A DNA stretch of 64,000 bases from Janthinobacterium rivuli. Its GTDB lineage: Bacteria; Pseudomonadota; Gammaproteobacteria; Burkholderiales; Burkholderiaceae_D. Shown here in pieces: positions 26,543-34,615 of the stretch; position 1 is the stretch's first letter, and the number at the start of each line of letters is the position of its first letter. A program made the position numbers and the translations under genes. The DNA lies in assembly GCF_029690045.1 (NCBI RefSeq), contig NZ_CP121464.1, positions 5,518,001-5,582,000 of the forward strand. Direction: 5' to 3'. The notes below the pieces were generated by a model. The model ran no database searches. It had not been told where the DNA came from and saw only the letters and a program-made list of their open reading frames with translations.

Positions 26543-27057
26543 AACACGGCGTACACTTTCAGCGGCGTCGTTTCCGTCGCTTTTTCCGAGCGCACGACGG
26601 AGCAGTCGTCGGCAGCCAGGCTGCGCCAGTTCTGGATGCCCGCCTTGGCGAACATCGCGTGCGCGGGAGCATTCGCGGCCAGGTCCAGCACCAGGCAGGC
26701 GTTGCGCGGACCGGCGCCATAGTTGACGGCGCGGATCTCGATGCCGAAGGTCGTCATCCACGGTTCCCACAATCCCTTTTCCTTGCCGGCCGCGATGCGG
26801 TCGAGCATCTCGCCAAACGTCAAACCTTTTTTGACGGTATCGCGCAGTGCCTGCAGCGACGTCGCCAGGCGCGGGTCGGGCTGCTTGTTGCCGGCGCGAA
26901 TCTCGGCGATCGCCTTCAATTCCTTGATGATGGCCGCATCGCGCTCCGTGTAGTCGCGCATGCGCGCGTAAAACTCGGCGTCGAGGAAGGGATTGACGGT
27001 CAGCTTGGCGACGCCCTCTTCGCGGCGTTTCGGGGAAGGCGTGTTGGTTTTGGTCAT
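26518..27057 (-). CDS. Conserved-looking hypothetical protein
   Basis: I do not recognise this 179-residue protein. It has no signal peptide or membrane helix. The first half is helical and charged (AEFYARMRDYTERDAAIIKELKAIAEIRAG), the second half is more strand-like (WMTTFGIEIRAVNYGAGP, ACLVLDLAANAPAHAMFAKAG). A polar tail of about 15 residues, rich in Lys and Arg, precedes VAKLTVNPFL. It converges on the LysE gene with a 25-base overlap, and it stands alone on its strand. Codon and base use match the neighbours, so it is likely a real gene. Confidence 0.7.
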   Translation of the reverse strand: MTKTNTPSPKRREEGVAKLTVNPFLDAEFYARMRDYTERDAAIIKELKAIAEIRAGNKQPDPRLATSLQALRDTVKKGLTFGEMLDRIAAGKEKGLWEPWMTTFGIEIRAVNYGAGPRNACLVLDLAANAPAHAMFAKAGIQNWRSLAADDCSVVRSEKATETTPLKVYAVFYLDPLPA

Positions 27058-27130
27058 GGCGATAGAGGGGCAAAATACGTTGAGGGGCGCCAGTGTACCA
27101 CCTTGCAGCGACGCGGCCCCAGGCGCGGCC

Positions 27131-28156
27131 TCAGCCCCGGGGAGCGGCCGTCGATTCGCGCACCACCAGTTCAGGTTTCAGGCGCACGTCCAGCACGGGG
27201 GAATCGGGCGAGTCGATGGTTTGCAGGATCAGCCGGGCCGCTTCCGTGCCGATGCCGTGGTGGCGGATGCGGATGGTGGTCAGCGGCGGACGGATCATGT
27301 CCATGTAGGGCATGTCGTTATGGCCCACGATGGAAATATCTTCGGGACAACTCAAGCCCAGTTCACGGATGGCGTCGTAGCAGCCGAGGGCCACCAGGTC
27401 GCTGCCAGTCACCACGGCCGTCGTCCGCGGGGACTGGCGCAGCAGTTCCAGCAGGGCCGCCTTGCCGCATTCGCGCGAATAGCCGCTGCTTTCAAACACG
27501 AACGCTTGTGAGGGATCGAGTTCGCTGGCCTGGATGGCGGCCAGGAAACCAAGGCGGCGCACATGGCCGGTGGACAGGTTTTCCGGGCCGGCGATGTGCG
27601 CGATATGGCGGTGGCCCAGCGCCAGCAAGTGCTCCACGGCCAGGCGCATGCCCACCACGTCGTCGCTGACGACGCAGGAAGCGACTCCCGTCTCGTCGCT
27701 GCGGTTGACGGTAACCACGGGCACGTTCTGGTCGATGCACATCTTGATGACGGGATCGTCGCGGCGCGCCGTGGCCAGGATCAGGCCGTCAACCTGCTGC
27801 CCCAGCAGACGGTTGATGACGAACAGCTGCTCTTGCTCGTCGGCGCCCACATTGGCGACGATGGCCAGGTAGCCATGCTTGCGCAAGCCTTCCTCGATGC
27901 CCAGCAGGATAGGCGGAAACACCGCGTTGGTAATGTCGGGCAAGACTACGCCGATGATGCGCGACTTGCGCGTGACGAGGGTGGAGGCGGCACGGTTGGG
28001 CCGGTAGCCGAGGCGGCCCGCTTCGGCCAGCACGCGCGCGGCCACCTCGACGCTGACCATTTGCCGCGTTTCCGGGTTCATCACGCGCGAGACGGTGGAA
28101 AAGTGCACGCCGCTGGCCCGCGCGACGTCGCTTAAGGTGGGGTTCTTGTTTGTCAT
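27131..28156 (-). CDS. LacI family transcriptional regulator
   Basis: A 341-residue repressor-type protein. The N-terminal DNA-binding helix-turn-helix LSDVARASGVHFSTVSRVMN and the hinge helix region (RPNRAASTLVTRKS) are followed by a periplasmic-binding-like effector domain beginning IIGVVLPDITNAVF. The ATG at 28156 gives MTNKNPTLSDVA; a TTG six codons upstream is less likely. It is divergent from a malic enzyme gene, and two LacI-type operators lie in the 207 bases between them, so it very likely controls that gene and itself. The effector is unknown. Confidence 0.93.
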   Translation of the reverse strand: MTNKNPTLSDVARASGVHFSTVSRVMNPETRQMVSVEVAARVLAEAGRLGYRPNRAASTLVTRKSRIIGVVLPDITNAVFPPILLGIEEGLRKHGYLAIVANVGADEQEQLFVINRLLGQQVDGLILATARRDDPVIKMCIDQNVPVVTVNRSDETGVASCVVSDDVVGMRLAVEHLLALGHRHIAHIAGPENLSTGHVRRLGFLAAIQASELDPSQAFVFESSGYSRECGKAALLELLRQSPRTTAVVTGSDLVALGCYDAIRELGLSCPEDISIVGHNDMPYMDMIRPPLTTIRIRHHGIGTEAARLILQTIDSPDSPVLDVRLKPELVVRESTAAPRG

Positions 28157-28183
28157 GGGCTTCCCGGATCGCAATACCGTGAT

Positions 28184-28212
28184 TTTATCGTAAAAATTCC
28201 GCTTCCCGTCAA
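28184..28212 (-). promoter_or_regulatory. Candidate promoter of the LacI regulator gene
   Basis: On the minus strand TTGACG (28207-28212) is followed after 17 bases by GATAAA (28184-28189), 28 bases before the ATG. An operator copy lies eight bases upstream of the -35 box, in a place suited to autoregulation. Confidence 0.55.
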
Positions 28213-28219
28213 AAACCGA

Positions 28220-28231
28220 GCAAACGCTTGC
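28220..28231. promoter_or_regulatory. LacI-type operator O1
   Basis: GCAAACGCTTGC, the same core as O2, centred 78 bases from it. It lies just upstream of the LacI gene's -35 box. The core with a central CpG is typical of LacI/GalR family sites. Confidence 0.72.
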
Positions 28232-28287
28232 ATTAGAATAAAGGGGCTACCCAAAGCGGTTTTGGTACTCTTAAGCACAATCCAGCC

Positions 28288-28316
28288 TTGACAGCGTGCA
28301 AACGCTTGCATACCAT
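28288..28316 (+). promoter_or_regulatory. Promoter of the malic enzyme gene
   Basis: A perfect TTGACA (28288-28293) and TACCAT (28311-28316) are spaced by exactly 17 bases. Operator O2 fills almost the whole spacer, so repressor binding would exclude RNA polymerase. Transcription would start near 28323. Confidence 0.68.
28297..28310. promoter_or_regulatory. LacI-type operator O2 inside the malic enzyme promoter
   Basis: TGCAAACGCTTGCA, with arms TGCAA and TTGCA around a central CpG. It sits between the -35 and -10 boxes. The 12-base core repeats exactly in O1. Confidence 0.78.
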
Positions 28317-28363
28317 GGCTCGGACTTACCACTCGGGCCATGCATGCCCTTCCCAGAATTCCT

Positions 28364-29620
28364 ATGTCTACTTCCCACAGCAAGCACGCCGAACAGAACG
28401 GCGAAACCTTCAACCTGAAAGAAGCCGCCCTCGCCTATCACGCCGAACCTCGCGCAGGCAAGATTTCCGTCACGCCAACCAAACCGCTGGGCGACGCCCG
28501 CGCGCTGACCCTGGCGTACTCGCCGGGCGTGGCCTTCGCCTGCGAAGCCATCGTGGAAGATCCGCGCACGGCCGGCATCTACACCTCGCGCAGCAACCTG
28601 GTGGCCGTGATCACCAATGGCACGGCCGTGCTGGGCCTGGGTGATATCGGTCCGCTGGCCAGCAAACCGGTGATGGAAGGCAAGGCATGCCTGTTCAAGC
28701 AATTCGCCGACGTCGATGTATTCGACATCGAACTGGCCGAGAACGATCCCGACCTGTTCATCGACACCGTGGTGCGCATGGAGCCGACCTTCGGCGGCAT
28801 CAACCTGGAAGACATCAAGGCGCCGGACTGCTTCTACATCGAGCAGCAATTGCGCAAGCGCATGAACATTCCCGTCTTCCACGACGACCAGCACGGCACG
28901 GCCATCATCGTCGCGGCCGGCATCCTGAACGGCCTGGAACTGGTGGGCAAGGATATCGGCAACGTCAAGGTGGCCGTCTCGGGCGCGGGCGCCGCCTCCA
29001 TCGCCTGCCTGGACCTGCTCGTTTCGCTGGGCCTGAACAAATCCTTGCTGAAGGTATGCGACAGCCAGGGCGTGATCTACCCGGGCCGCGATGCGAGCAT
29101 GGAAGAGAACAAGGCGCGCTACGCGAACGACACCAGCGACCGCGACCTGGCCGACGCCATGGTCGGCGCCGACATCTTCATCGGCGTCTCGAAGGGCGGA
29201 GTGGTCAGCGCGCAGATGGTCGAATCGATGGCCGCCAAGCCATTGATCTTCGCCCTGGCCAATCCGCATCCGGAAATCGCCCCGGAAAAAGTGCACGCCG
29301 TGCGCGACGACGCCATCGTGGCCACGGGCCGCTCGGACTACCCGAACCAGATCAACAACGTGCTGTGCTTCCCGTACATCTTCCGTGGCGCGCTCGACGT
29401 GGGCGCCACCACCATCAATGAAGAGATGAAGCTGGCCTGCGTGCGCGCCATCGCCGCGCTGGCCAAGGAGCCGTTGCCGGGTCACGAAAGCAGCGCCTTG
29501 AGCCCGCTGCAACTGATACCGTCGCCGTTCGACGAGCGTCTGCGCAGCTGGGTCGCGCCTGCCGTGTCGCAAGCGGCCATCGCCACCGGCGTCGCCACCC
29601 GCGTGCCGGCCAGCGCCTGA
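28364..29620 (+). CDS. NADP-type malic enzyme, short form without phosphotransacetylase-like domain
   Basis: Oxidatively decarboxylates malate to pyruvate, giving NAD(P)H. The catalytic segments [13 protein letters not shown] and [11 protein letters not shown] and the nucleotide fold [17 protein letters not shown] are present. At 418 residues it ends at the point ([12 protein letters not shown]) where the longer MaeB proteins continue into a phosphotransacetylase-like domain of about 330 residues, so it is a stand-alone catalytic form. I start at 28364 ([11 protein letters not shown]); an in-frame ATG at 28340 is also possible, and neither has a good Shine-Dalgarno. A divergent LacI regulator and two operators imply repression tied to carbon supply. 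Confidence 0.92.
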   Translation: MSTSHSKHAEQNGETFNLKEAALAYHAEPRAGKISVTPTKPLGDARALTLAYSPGVAFACEAIVEDPRTAGIYTSRSNLVAVITNGTAVLGLGDIGPLASKPVMEGKACLFKQFADVDVFDIELAENDPDLFIDTVVRMEPTFGGINLEDIKAPDCFYIEQQLRKRMNIPVFHDDQHGTAIIVAAGILNGLELVGKDIGNVKVAVSGAGAASIACLDLLVSLGLNKSLLKVCDSQGVIYPGRDASMEENKARYANDTSDRDLADAMVGADIFIGVSKGGVVSAQMVESMAAKPLIFALANPHPEIAPEKVHAVRDDAIVATGRSDYPNQINNVLCFPYIFRGALDVGATTINEEMKLACVRAIAALAKEPLPGHESSALSPLQLIPSPFDERLRSWVAPAVSQAAIATGVATRVPASA

Positions 29621-29680
29621 GACGCATGACAGGCCTTGCGGCCTTGGCAAAATAACAGCAAGTTACCATTGCTTACAAAA

Positions 29681-29708
29681 AAACCATGGCTAAAAACCAT
29701 GGTTTTTT
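29681..29708 (+). terminator. Intrinsic terminator after malic enzyme gene
   Basis: AAACCATGG (29681-29689) and CCATGGTTT (29697-29705) form a 9-bp stem with a 7-base loop, with further A-T pairing and a run of T residues (to 29708). Confidence 0.88.
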
Positions 29709-29853
29709 CTATTTCCCCCTTGATATCGCCAATATAGTTGCCGATGGGCAAATCCCCACGGACATTTTTGTTGCCACCTTCGATTACAATGACGCCTACT
29801 TTATGTTGCTACAGTTGCCATAATGGCGACGACGTGCGTTACCAAGGATATTC

Positions 29854-31068
29854 ATGCTCGGCTTGACTTCTGTTTGTGTTTTTCTCTTTTCGGCATTGGC
29901 GCTGGCTGTCAACAGCGGGTATTCCCTTGGCGCGCTGGTGCTGCTGCTGGCCAGCAGCTGGCTGCTATGGAAACGCCCCCGCCTGCATCTGCAGCGCCGG
30001 GACTATCTGCTGTTGGGCGTGATGCTGGCCTACTTCCTTACTTTCACCGCCAATATGCTGTATCACGGTGATCCCGCACGCGAACTCGACATGCCATTGC
30101 GGGTACTGCTGGCCGTGCCCGTCCTGCTGCTGCTGCTCGCCTATCCGCCGCGGCCGGCGGCCTGGTGCGGCGGTGTCGCCATTGGCGCCATCGGCGGTGC
30201 CGCATTGGCGTTTTGGCAATTCATCATGCTGGACGTGGAACGTCCCCAGGCGGCAACCAGCAACGCCATCCATTACGGCAATGTAAGCATGTTGCTGGGC
30301 ATGCTATCGCTGAGCGGCCTGGTCTGGGCCCGCGAACAACACCACCGCGCGGCATGGTCAACACTCTTGCTGGCCGGCGGCCTGGCCGGCATTTTCGGCT
30401 CTGTCATCAGCGGAAGCCGCAGCGGTTGGCTGGCCTTGCCCGTTTGCGCTGGCATCATCGCCCTGCATTACGCCAAAAAAGATGGCAAACGCTATATTGC
30501 CAGTACTGCCATCGCGATCATCGCCCTCGGTGCGGTTACTTATTCCATGCCTGATTCCCAGATACGCAAGCGCATACATGCCGCCGTCGAGGAGACGCAG
30601 AATTTTGAACATGGCGCCGATCTCAAATGGTCGTCGGTCGGACAACGCCTGGAAATGTGGCGCACGGCCTTGCTGATATCCCGTGATAATTTGGCGGTAG
30701 GTATAGGCCGTACCGGGTATCTGGAAGCGAAGCTCATCCTGACGACTGAAGGCAAGATGAATAAGACAGTCGGCGAATATACCAATGCCCATAACGACTA
30801 TATTGACACGCTCGTCAAGCGCGGCATCATCGGCGTAATGGCCTTGCTGGCGCTTTTCCTCGTACCCTTGTCCCTGTTTGGCCGCGCCCTGCGCCACAGC
30901 GCCCCAGCAGCCCAGCCCCATGCATTGGCAGGCGTCGTACTGTGCACCTGCTATATGATTTTTGGCCTGACGACGAGCTCGCTCACCCTGAATATCGGCA
31001 TCATCATGCTGGTCTTCCCGATGGTGATACTGTGGGCCATGTTGCGTCAGCAAGAACGCATTGCCTGA
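29854..31068 (+). CDS. waaL: O-antigen ligase (WaaL/RfaL family)
   Basis: Inner-membrane protein of 404 residues with about ten to twelve hydrophobic helices and the Wzy_C-type region in its second half. A large periplasmic loop between late helices contains the conserved segment (WSSVGQRLEMWRTALLISRDN, then YTNAHNDYIDTLVKRGIIG), including the NAHNDY motif with the His and Arg residues needed by ligases. It should attach undecaprenyl-linked O-antigen to lipid A-core on the periplasmic face. Polymerase (Wzy) relatives look alike, but its place next to msbA and a heptosyltransferase-like gene favours ligase. Confidence 0.83.
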   Translation: MLGLTSVCVFLFSALALAVNSGYSLGALVLLLASSWLLWKRPRLHLQRRDYLLLGVMLAYFLTFTANMLYHGDPARELDMPLRVLLAVPVLLLLLAYPPRPAAWCGGVAIGAIGGAALAFWQFIMLDVERPQAATSNAIHYGNVSMLLGMLSLSGLVWAREQHHRAAWSTLLLAGGLAGIFGSVISGSRSGWLALPVCAGIIALHYAKKDGKRYIASTAIAIIALGAVTYSMPDSQIRKRIHAAVEETQNFEHGADLKWSSVGQRLEMWRTALLISRDNLAVGIGRTGYLEAKLILTTEGKMNKTVGEYTNAHNDYIDTLVKRGIIGVMALLALFLVPLSLFGRALRHSAPAAQPHALAGVVLCTCYMIFGLTTSSLTLNIGIIMLVFPMVILWAMLRQQERIA

Positions 31069-31118
31069 ACTCGTCTTTCGCCTGACCGTTTTTGCTGTCT
31101 CTGCAAGGAACCATACCG

Positions 31119-32852
31119 ATGCTCACGCCCGACCTGAAGCGCCTCACCGCGCTGCACGCGCCCTATAAGAAACACCTGGCCCTGGCCTTGCTGGCGATGG
31201 TCGTCACGGCGGCCACGGAACCGCTGCTGCCGTATGCGCTCAAGCTACTGCTCGACAATGGTTTTGGCGGCAAGGTGAATTTTTCCTTCTGGCTGGTGCC
31301 GCTGATCGTCATCGGCATCTTTGCCATGCGCGGCGCGTCGACGTTTGCCAGCAGCTACCTGATGAGCTATGTCTCCACGCGCATCCTCAACGAGTTGCGG
31401 CGCCGGATGTTCGCCAGCATGCTGAACCTGCCCATCGACTTCTACAACACGCACACGGTGGGCAAAGTCATCAACTCCATCATGTTCGAGGTGCAGCAGA
31501 TCATCGAGATGGTGACCAAGGTGTTCACCTCGATCGTGCGCTCCTCGCTCACCGTGCTGGGCCTGCTCGCGTGGCTGCTGTACCTGAACTGGGCGCTGAC
31601 CCTGGTGACCCTTGTGCTGCTGCCCGTGCTGACCATCGTCGTGCGCACCACGGGCAAACGCCTGAAAAAACTCAACCGCGACTCGCTGGCCGTCAATGCC
31701 GAGCTGACCCAGGTCATCGAGGAAACCACGCGCGCGCAGCAAGTGATCAAGATCTTCGGCGGCCAGGACTATGAAAAATCGCGCTTCGCAGAGCGTGCCG
31801 AGCAATTGCGCCGCTACAGCATGCGCATGACCACCACCTTTTCCGCCACCGTGCCCATCACCCAGGTGATCACGGCCGCCGCTGTCTCCCTGGTCATCGT
31901 GATGGCCCTGTTCCAGTCGGAGCAGGGGCAGATCACGGTCGGCGGCTTTGTTTCCTTCATCACGGCCATGCTGATGCTGCTGACGCCCTTGAAGCAGCTG
32001 GCCGAAGTCAACGGCCCCCTGCAGCGCGGCATGGCCGCCGCCGAGGAAGTCTTCCAGCTGATCGACAAGACACCGGAACGCACGGGCGGCAAGCCGCTCG
32101 CTGGCCGCAGCGGCGGCCGCATCGAGTTCAAGGACGTGAGCTTTGCCTACCCAGGACATCAGGAACCGGCCCTGCGACACATCGATCTGAGCATTGCGCC
32201 AGGACAAACGGTCGCCTTTGTCGGCATGTCCGGCGGCGGCAAATCGACCCTGGTCAGCCTGCTGCCCGGCTTTTACTCGGCCAGCAGTGGCGAGATTCTG
32301 CTCGATGGGCAGAATATCGATGCCATCGCCCTGACCAGCCTGCGCAGCCAGATCGCCATGGTCAGCCAGCAGGTGGTGCTGTTCGACGATACCCTGGCCG
32401 CCAATATCGCGTATGGCGACGCGGCGCCGGACCGGCAGCGCGTCGAAGCGGCCGCCGCGGCCGCCTTCCTGTCGGACGTCATCGACGGCTTGCCCGATGG
32501 CCTGGAAACGCGCCTGGGCGACAACGGCTCGCGCCTGTCCGGCGGCCAGCGCCAGCGCGTGGCCATCGCCCGCGCGATCTACAAGGATGCGCCCATCCTG
32601 ATCCTCGATGAAGCCACCTCGGCACTGGATACGGAGGCGGAACGGGCCGTGCAAGCGGCACTCGAGCATCTGATGCAAGGTAAAACCACCTTGGTTATTG
32701 CTCATCGACTATCAACAATTGAACGTGCGGACCGTATCGTGGTATTGTCACACGGGAAAATAATGGAAACCGGCAGTCACCAGCAATTATTGGATGCCAA
32801 CGGCGCGTATGCCAATCTGCATCGCCTGCAATTTTCCCAGCAAGTGGCTTGA
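31119..32852 (+). CDS. msbA: Lipid A export ATP-binding/permease protein
   Basis: ABC exporter half-transporter of 577 residues that flips lipid A-core across the inner membrane as a homodimer. Six membrane helices occupy about residues 15-310, followed by the nucleotide-binding domain: Walker A GMSGGGKST, signature LSGGQRQRVAIA, Walker B ILILDEATSALD and the H-loop AHRLSTI. The ATG at 31119 has AAGGA nine bases upstream; an in-frame TTG at 31092 is less likely. It lies between waaL and a family 9 glycosyltransferase, consistent with LPS assembly. Confidence 0.93.
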   Translation: MLTPDLKRLTALHAPYKKHLALALLAMVVTAATEPLLPYALKLLLDNGFGGKVNFSFWLVPLIVIGIFAMRGASTFASSYLMSYVSTRILNELRRRMFASMLNLPIDFYNTHTVGKVINSIMFEVQQIIEMVTKVFTSIVRSSLTVLGLLAWLLYLNWALTLVTLVLLPVLTIVVRTTGKRLKKLNRDSLAVNAELTQVIEETTRAQQVIKIFGGQDYEKSRFAERAEQLRRYSMRMTTTFSATVPITQVITAAAVSLVIVMALFQSEQGQITVGGFVSFITAMLMLLTPLKQLAEVNGPLQRGMAAAEEVFQLIDKTPERTGGKPLAGRSGGRIEFKDVSFAYPGHQEPALRHIDLSIAPGQTVAFVGMSGGGKSTLVSLLPGFYSASSGEILLDGQNIDAIALTSLRSQIAMVSQQVVLFDDTLAANIAYGDAAPDRQRVEAAAAAAFLSDVIDGLPDGLETRLGDNGSRLSGGQRQRVAIARAIYKDAPILILDEATSALDTEAERAVQAALEHLMQGKTTLVIAHRLSTIERADRIVVLSHGKIMETGSHQQLLDANGAYANLHRLQFSQQVA

Positions 32853-32887
32853 CACCATCGAATGAATACCTGAAATCGTACTGATAC

Positions 32888-33988
32888 ATGACGCCTTTGA
32901 TTCCCGCCGAACTTCTACAAAAGTCGGACAAAATTCTATTCATCGCCCATCTGGCGCTGGGAGACTTTACCTACCTGCAAAACGGTTTCCGCGCCTTTGC
33001 CGCGGCCTATCCGCATATCCAGATCCACCTGTGGGTCGACGAAGTGCGCCGCACGTCCGACGCCAAACAATGGGAAGGCTTGCGCACCTATTCGCTGTAC
33101 GACTGGGTGGAGCAGTCGGGCCTGTTCGCCAAGGTGTACCGCAAGACCTACAGCCCGGCGCTGTACGAAGAATCACTGCGCGAAGCCAAGGCGGAACACT
33201 ATCCCGTCGTCGTATCGCTGGCCCACGTGCGGCCACAGCAGTACGCTGACCTGGCCCGCGCGATCAGCCCGCACGGGCTGGTGATCGGCACGCGCAAACC
33301 GTTCAGCCCGCTGCGCCCCTGGCATTACCTGGCTTACCGCAAGATCGACGCCGTGCTGGCCTCGTATGCGGGACAGGATGCCGGCGAACACCATATCAGC
33401 AGCGTGTATGCGGACTGGTTCCACCAGTTGACGGGACTCGACATTCCCGTGGCCGAACGCTATCCCTTCGTCCACATTCCCGAACACGCGCTGCAGCAGG
33501 CGCAAGAGCAGCTGACGGACTGGGGCTTTGCCCCGCGCCAGGGTCCGCTCGTACTCCTGAACCCGTTTGCCAAGTCGCACAAGCGCGGCTGGCCGCTGGA
33601 ACGCATCGCCGAGCTGATCGCGCGCATGCAGGCGATGCCGAAATGGAAAGATGCCTGCTTCCTGATCAATGCCATGCCGCAGGAACTGGCCAAGGTGAAT
33701 GCCGTCGTGCAGGCGCACAAGCTGCCGCGCACGCAAGCCTTCAGCGCCGTCGACAACTTTTTCCAGCTGCCGGCCATGCTGGCGCAATGCGACCTGATCA
33801 TTTCGGTGGAAACATCGATCATGCACCTGGCGAACGCCGTGCATGTGCCAGTGGTGGCGTTGATGCGCAAGAAAAATCCGGAATGGGCGCCGTTCGACAG
33901 CGCCAACAGCACCGTCATCACGGTGGCGCGGCGCAGCGACTGGGTCAAGGCGATTTCAAGCGATCAGGTATTGCAGACCATCGCCTAG
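32888..33988 (+). CDS. Glycosyltransferase family 9 (heptosyltransferase-like)
   Basis: GT-B fold enzyme of 366 residues probably acting on LPS core sugars in the cytoplasm. The N-terminal domain opens DKILFIAHLALGDFTYLQNGF, matching the family 9 opening (xGDxxxxxP-like). The C-terminal domain has LLNPFAKSHKRGWP and the donor-site segment ETSIMHLANAVHVPVVAL split around residues 305-323. Whether the donor is ADP-heptose cannot be told. It starts 35 bases after msbA, so waaL-msbA-GT9 may be one unit. Confidence 0.85.
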   Translation: MTPLIPAELLQKSDKILFIAHLALGDFTYLQNGFRAFAAAYPHIQIHLWVDEVRRTSDAKQWEGLRTYSLYDWVEQSGLFAKVYRKTYSPALYEESLREAKAEHYPVVVSLAHVRPQQYADLARAISPHGLVIGTRKPFSPLRPWHYLAYRKIDAVLASYAGQDAGEHHISSVYADWFHQLTGLDIPVAERYPFVHIPEHALQQAQEQLTDWGFAPRQGPLVLLNPFAKSHKRGWPLERIAELIARMQAMPKWKDACFLINAMPQELAKVNAVVQAHKLPRTQAFSAVDNFFQLPAMLAQCDLIISVETSIMHLANAVHVPVVALMRKKNPEWAPFDSANSTVITVARRSDWVKAISSDQVLQTIA

Positions 33989-34003
33989 AGAACGCTTTAA
34001 CGG

Positions 34004-34615
34004 CTAGCCAGCGCCCAGCATGCTGATGCGCACCAGGTCGGCCACATTATCGACACCGAGCTTGTCCATCAGGCGCGCCTTGTGCACTTCCACCGTGCGC
34101 ACGGAAATGCCCAGCACAGGGGCGATATCGCGGTTGTGCTGGCCCGTCACCACCAGTTGCATCACTTCCCGCTCGCGTGGCGTCAGGGCGCGCAGCAAGG
34201 CTAACCCCTCCACCTGACGCAGCAACTGACCGCGCGCATGCGCCTCGCGCGAAAACGCTTCCTCGATGGCTGCCAGCAGCTTGTCGTGATCAAACGGTTT
34301 TTCCAGGAAATCGCTGGCCTGCGCCTTGAAGGCCTGGCGTGCCAGGGCCACGTCGCCATGTCCCGTGATAATAATGACGGGCAGCATGCATTTGAGCTCC
34401 AGCAAGCGGCGCTGCAGGCTCAGGCCATCCATGCCCGACATGCGGATATCGACCAGCAGACAGCCGGCCCACTCGGGCCGCCAGCTGCGCAGGAAATCCT
34501 CGCCGCAGGAAAACAGGGCCGTGCGGTAGCCGCGTATGCCCAGCAGCAAACCCAGCGCATCGCGCACGGCGGGATCGTCGTCGACGATAAATACCGTCAA
34601 ATTACTTGTCACCAT
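34004..34615 (-). CDS. FixJ-type response regulator
   Basis: A 203-residue regulator with an N-terminal receiver domain (FIVDDDPAVRDALGLLL; phosphoacceptor Asp in LLVDIRMSGMDG; Lys in DFLEKPFDHD) and a C-terminal LuxR-type helix-turn-helix (LTPREREVMQLVVTGQ, then SVRTVEVHKARLMDKLG). The ATG at 34615 lies 14 bases inside the 3' end of the adjacent kinase gene, so the two are translationally coupled partners. It is the output arm of the pair; target genes are unknown. Confidence 0.93.
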   Translation of the reverse strand: MVTSNLTVFIVDDDPAVRDALGLLLGIRGYRTALFSCGEDFLRSWRPEWAGCLLVDIRMSGMDGLSLQRRLLELKCMLPVIIITGHGDVALARQAFKAQASDFLEKPFDHDKLLAAIEEAFSREAHARGQLLRQVEGLALLRALTPREREVMQLVVTGQHNRDIAPVLGISVRTVEVHKARLMDKLGVDNVADLVRISMLGAG

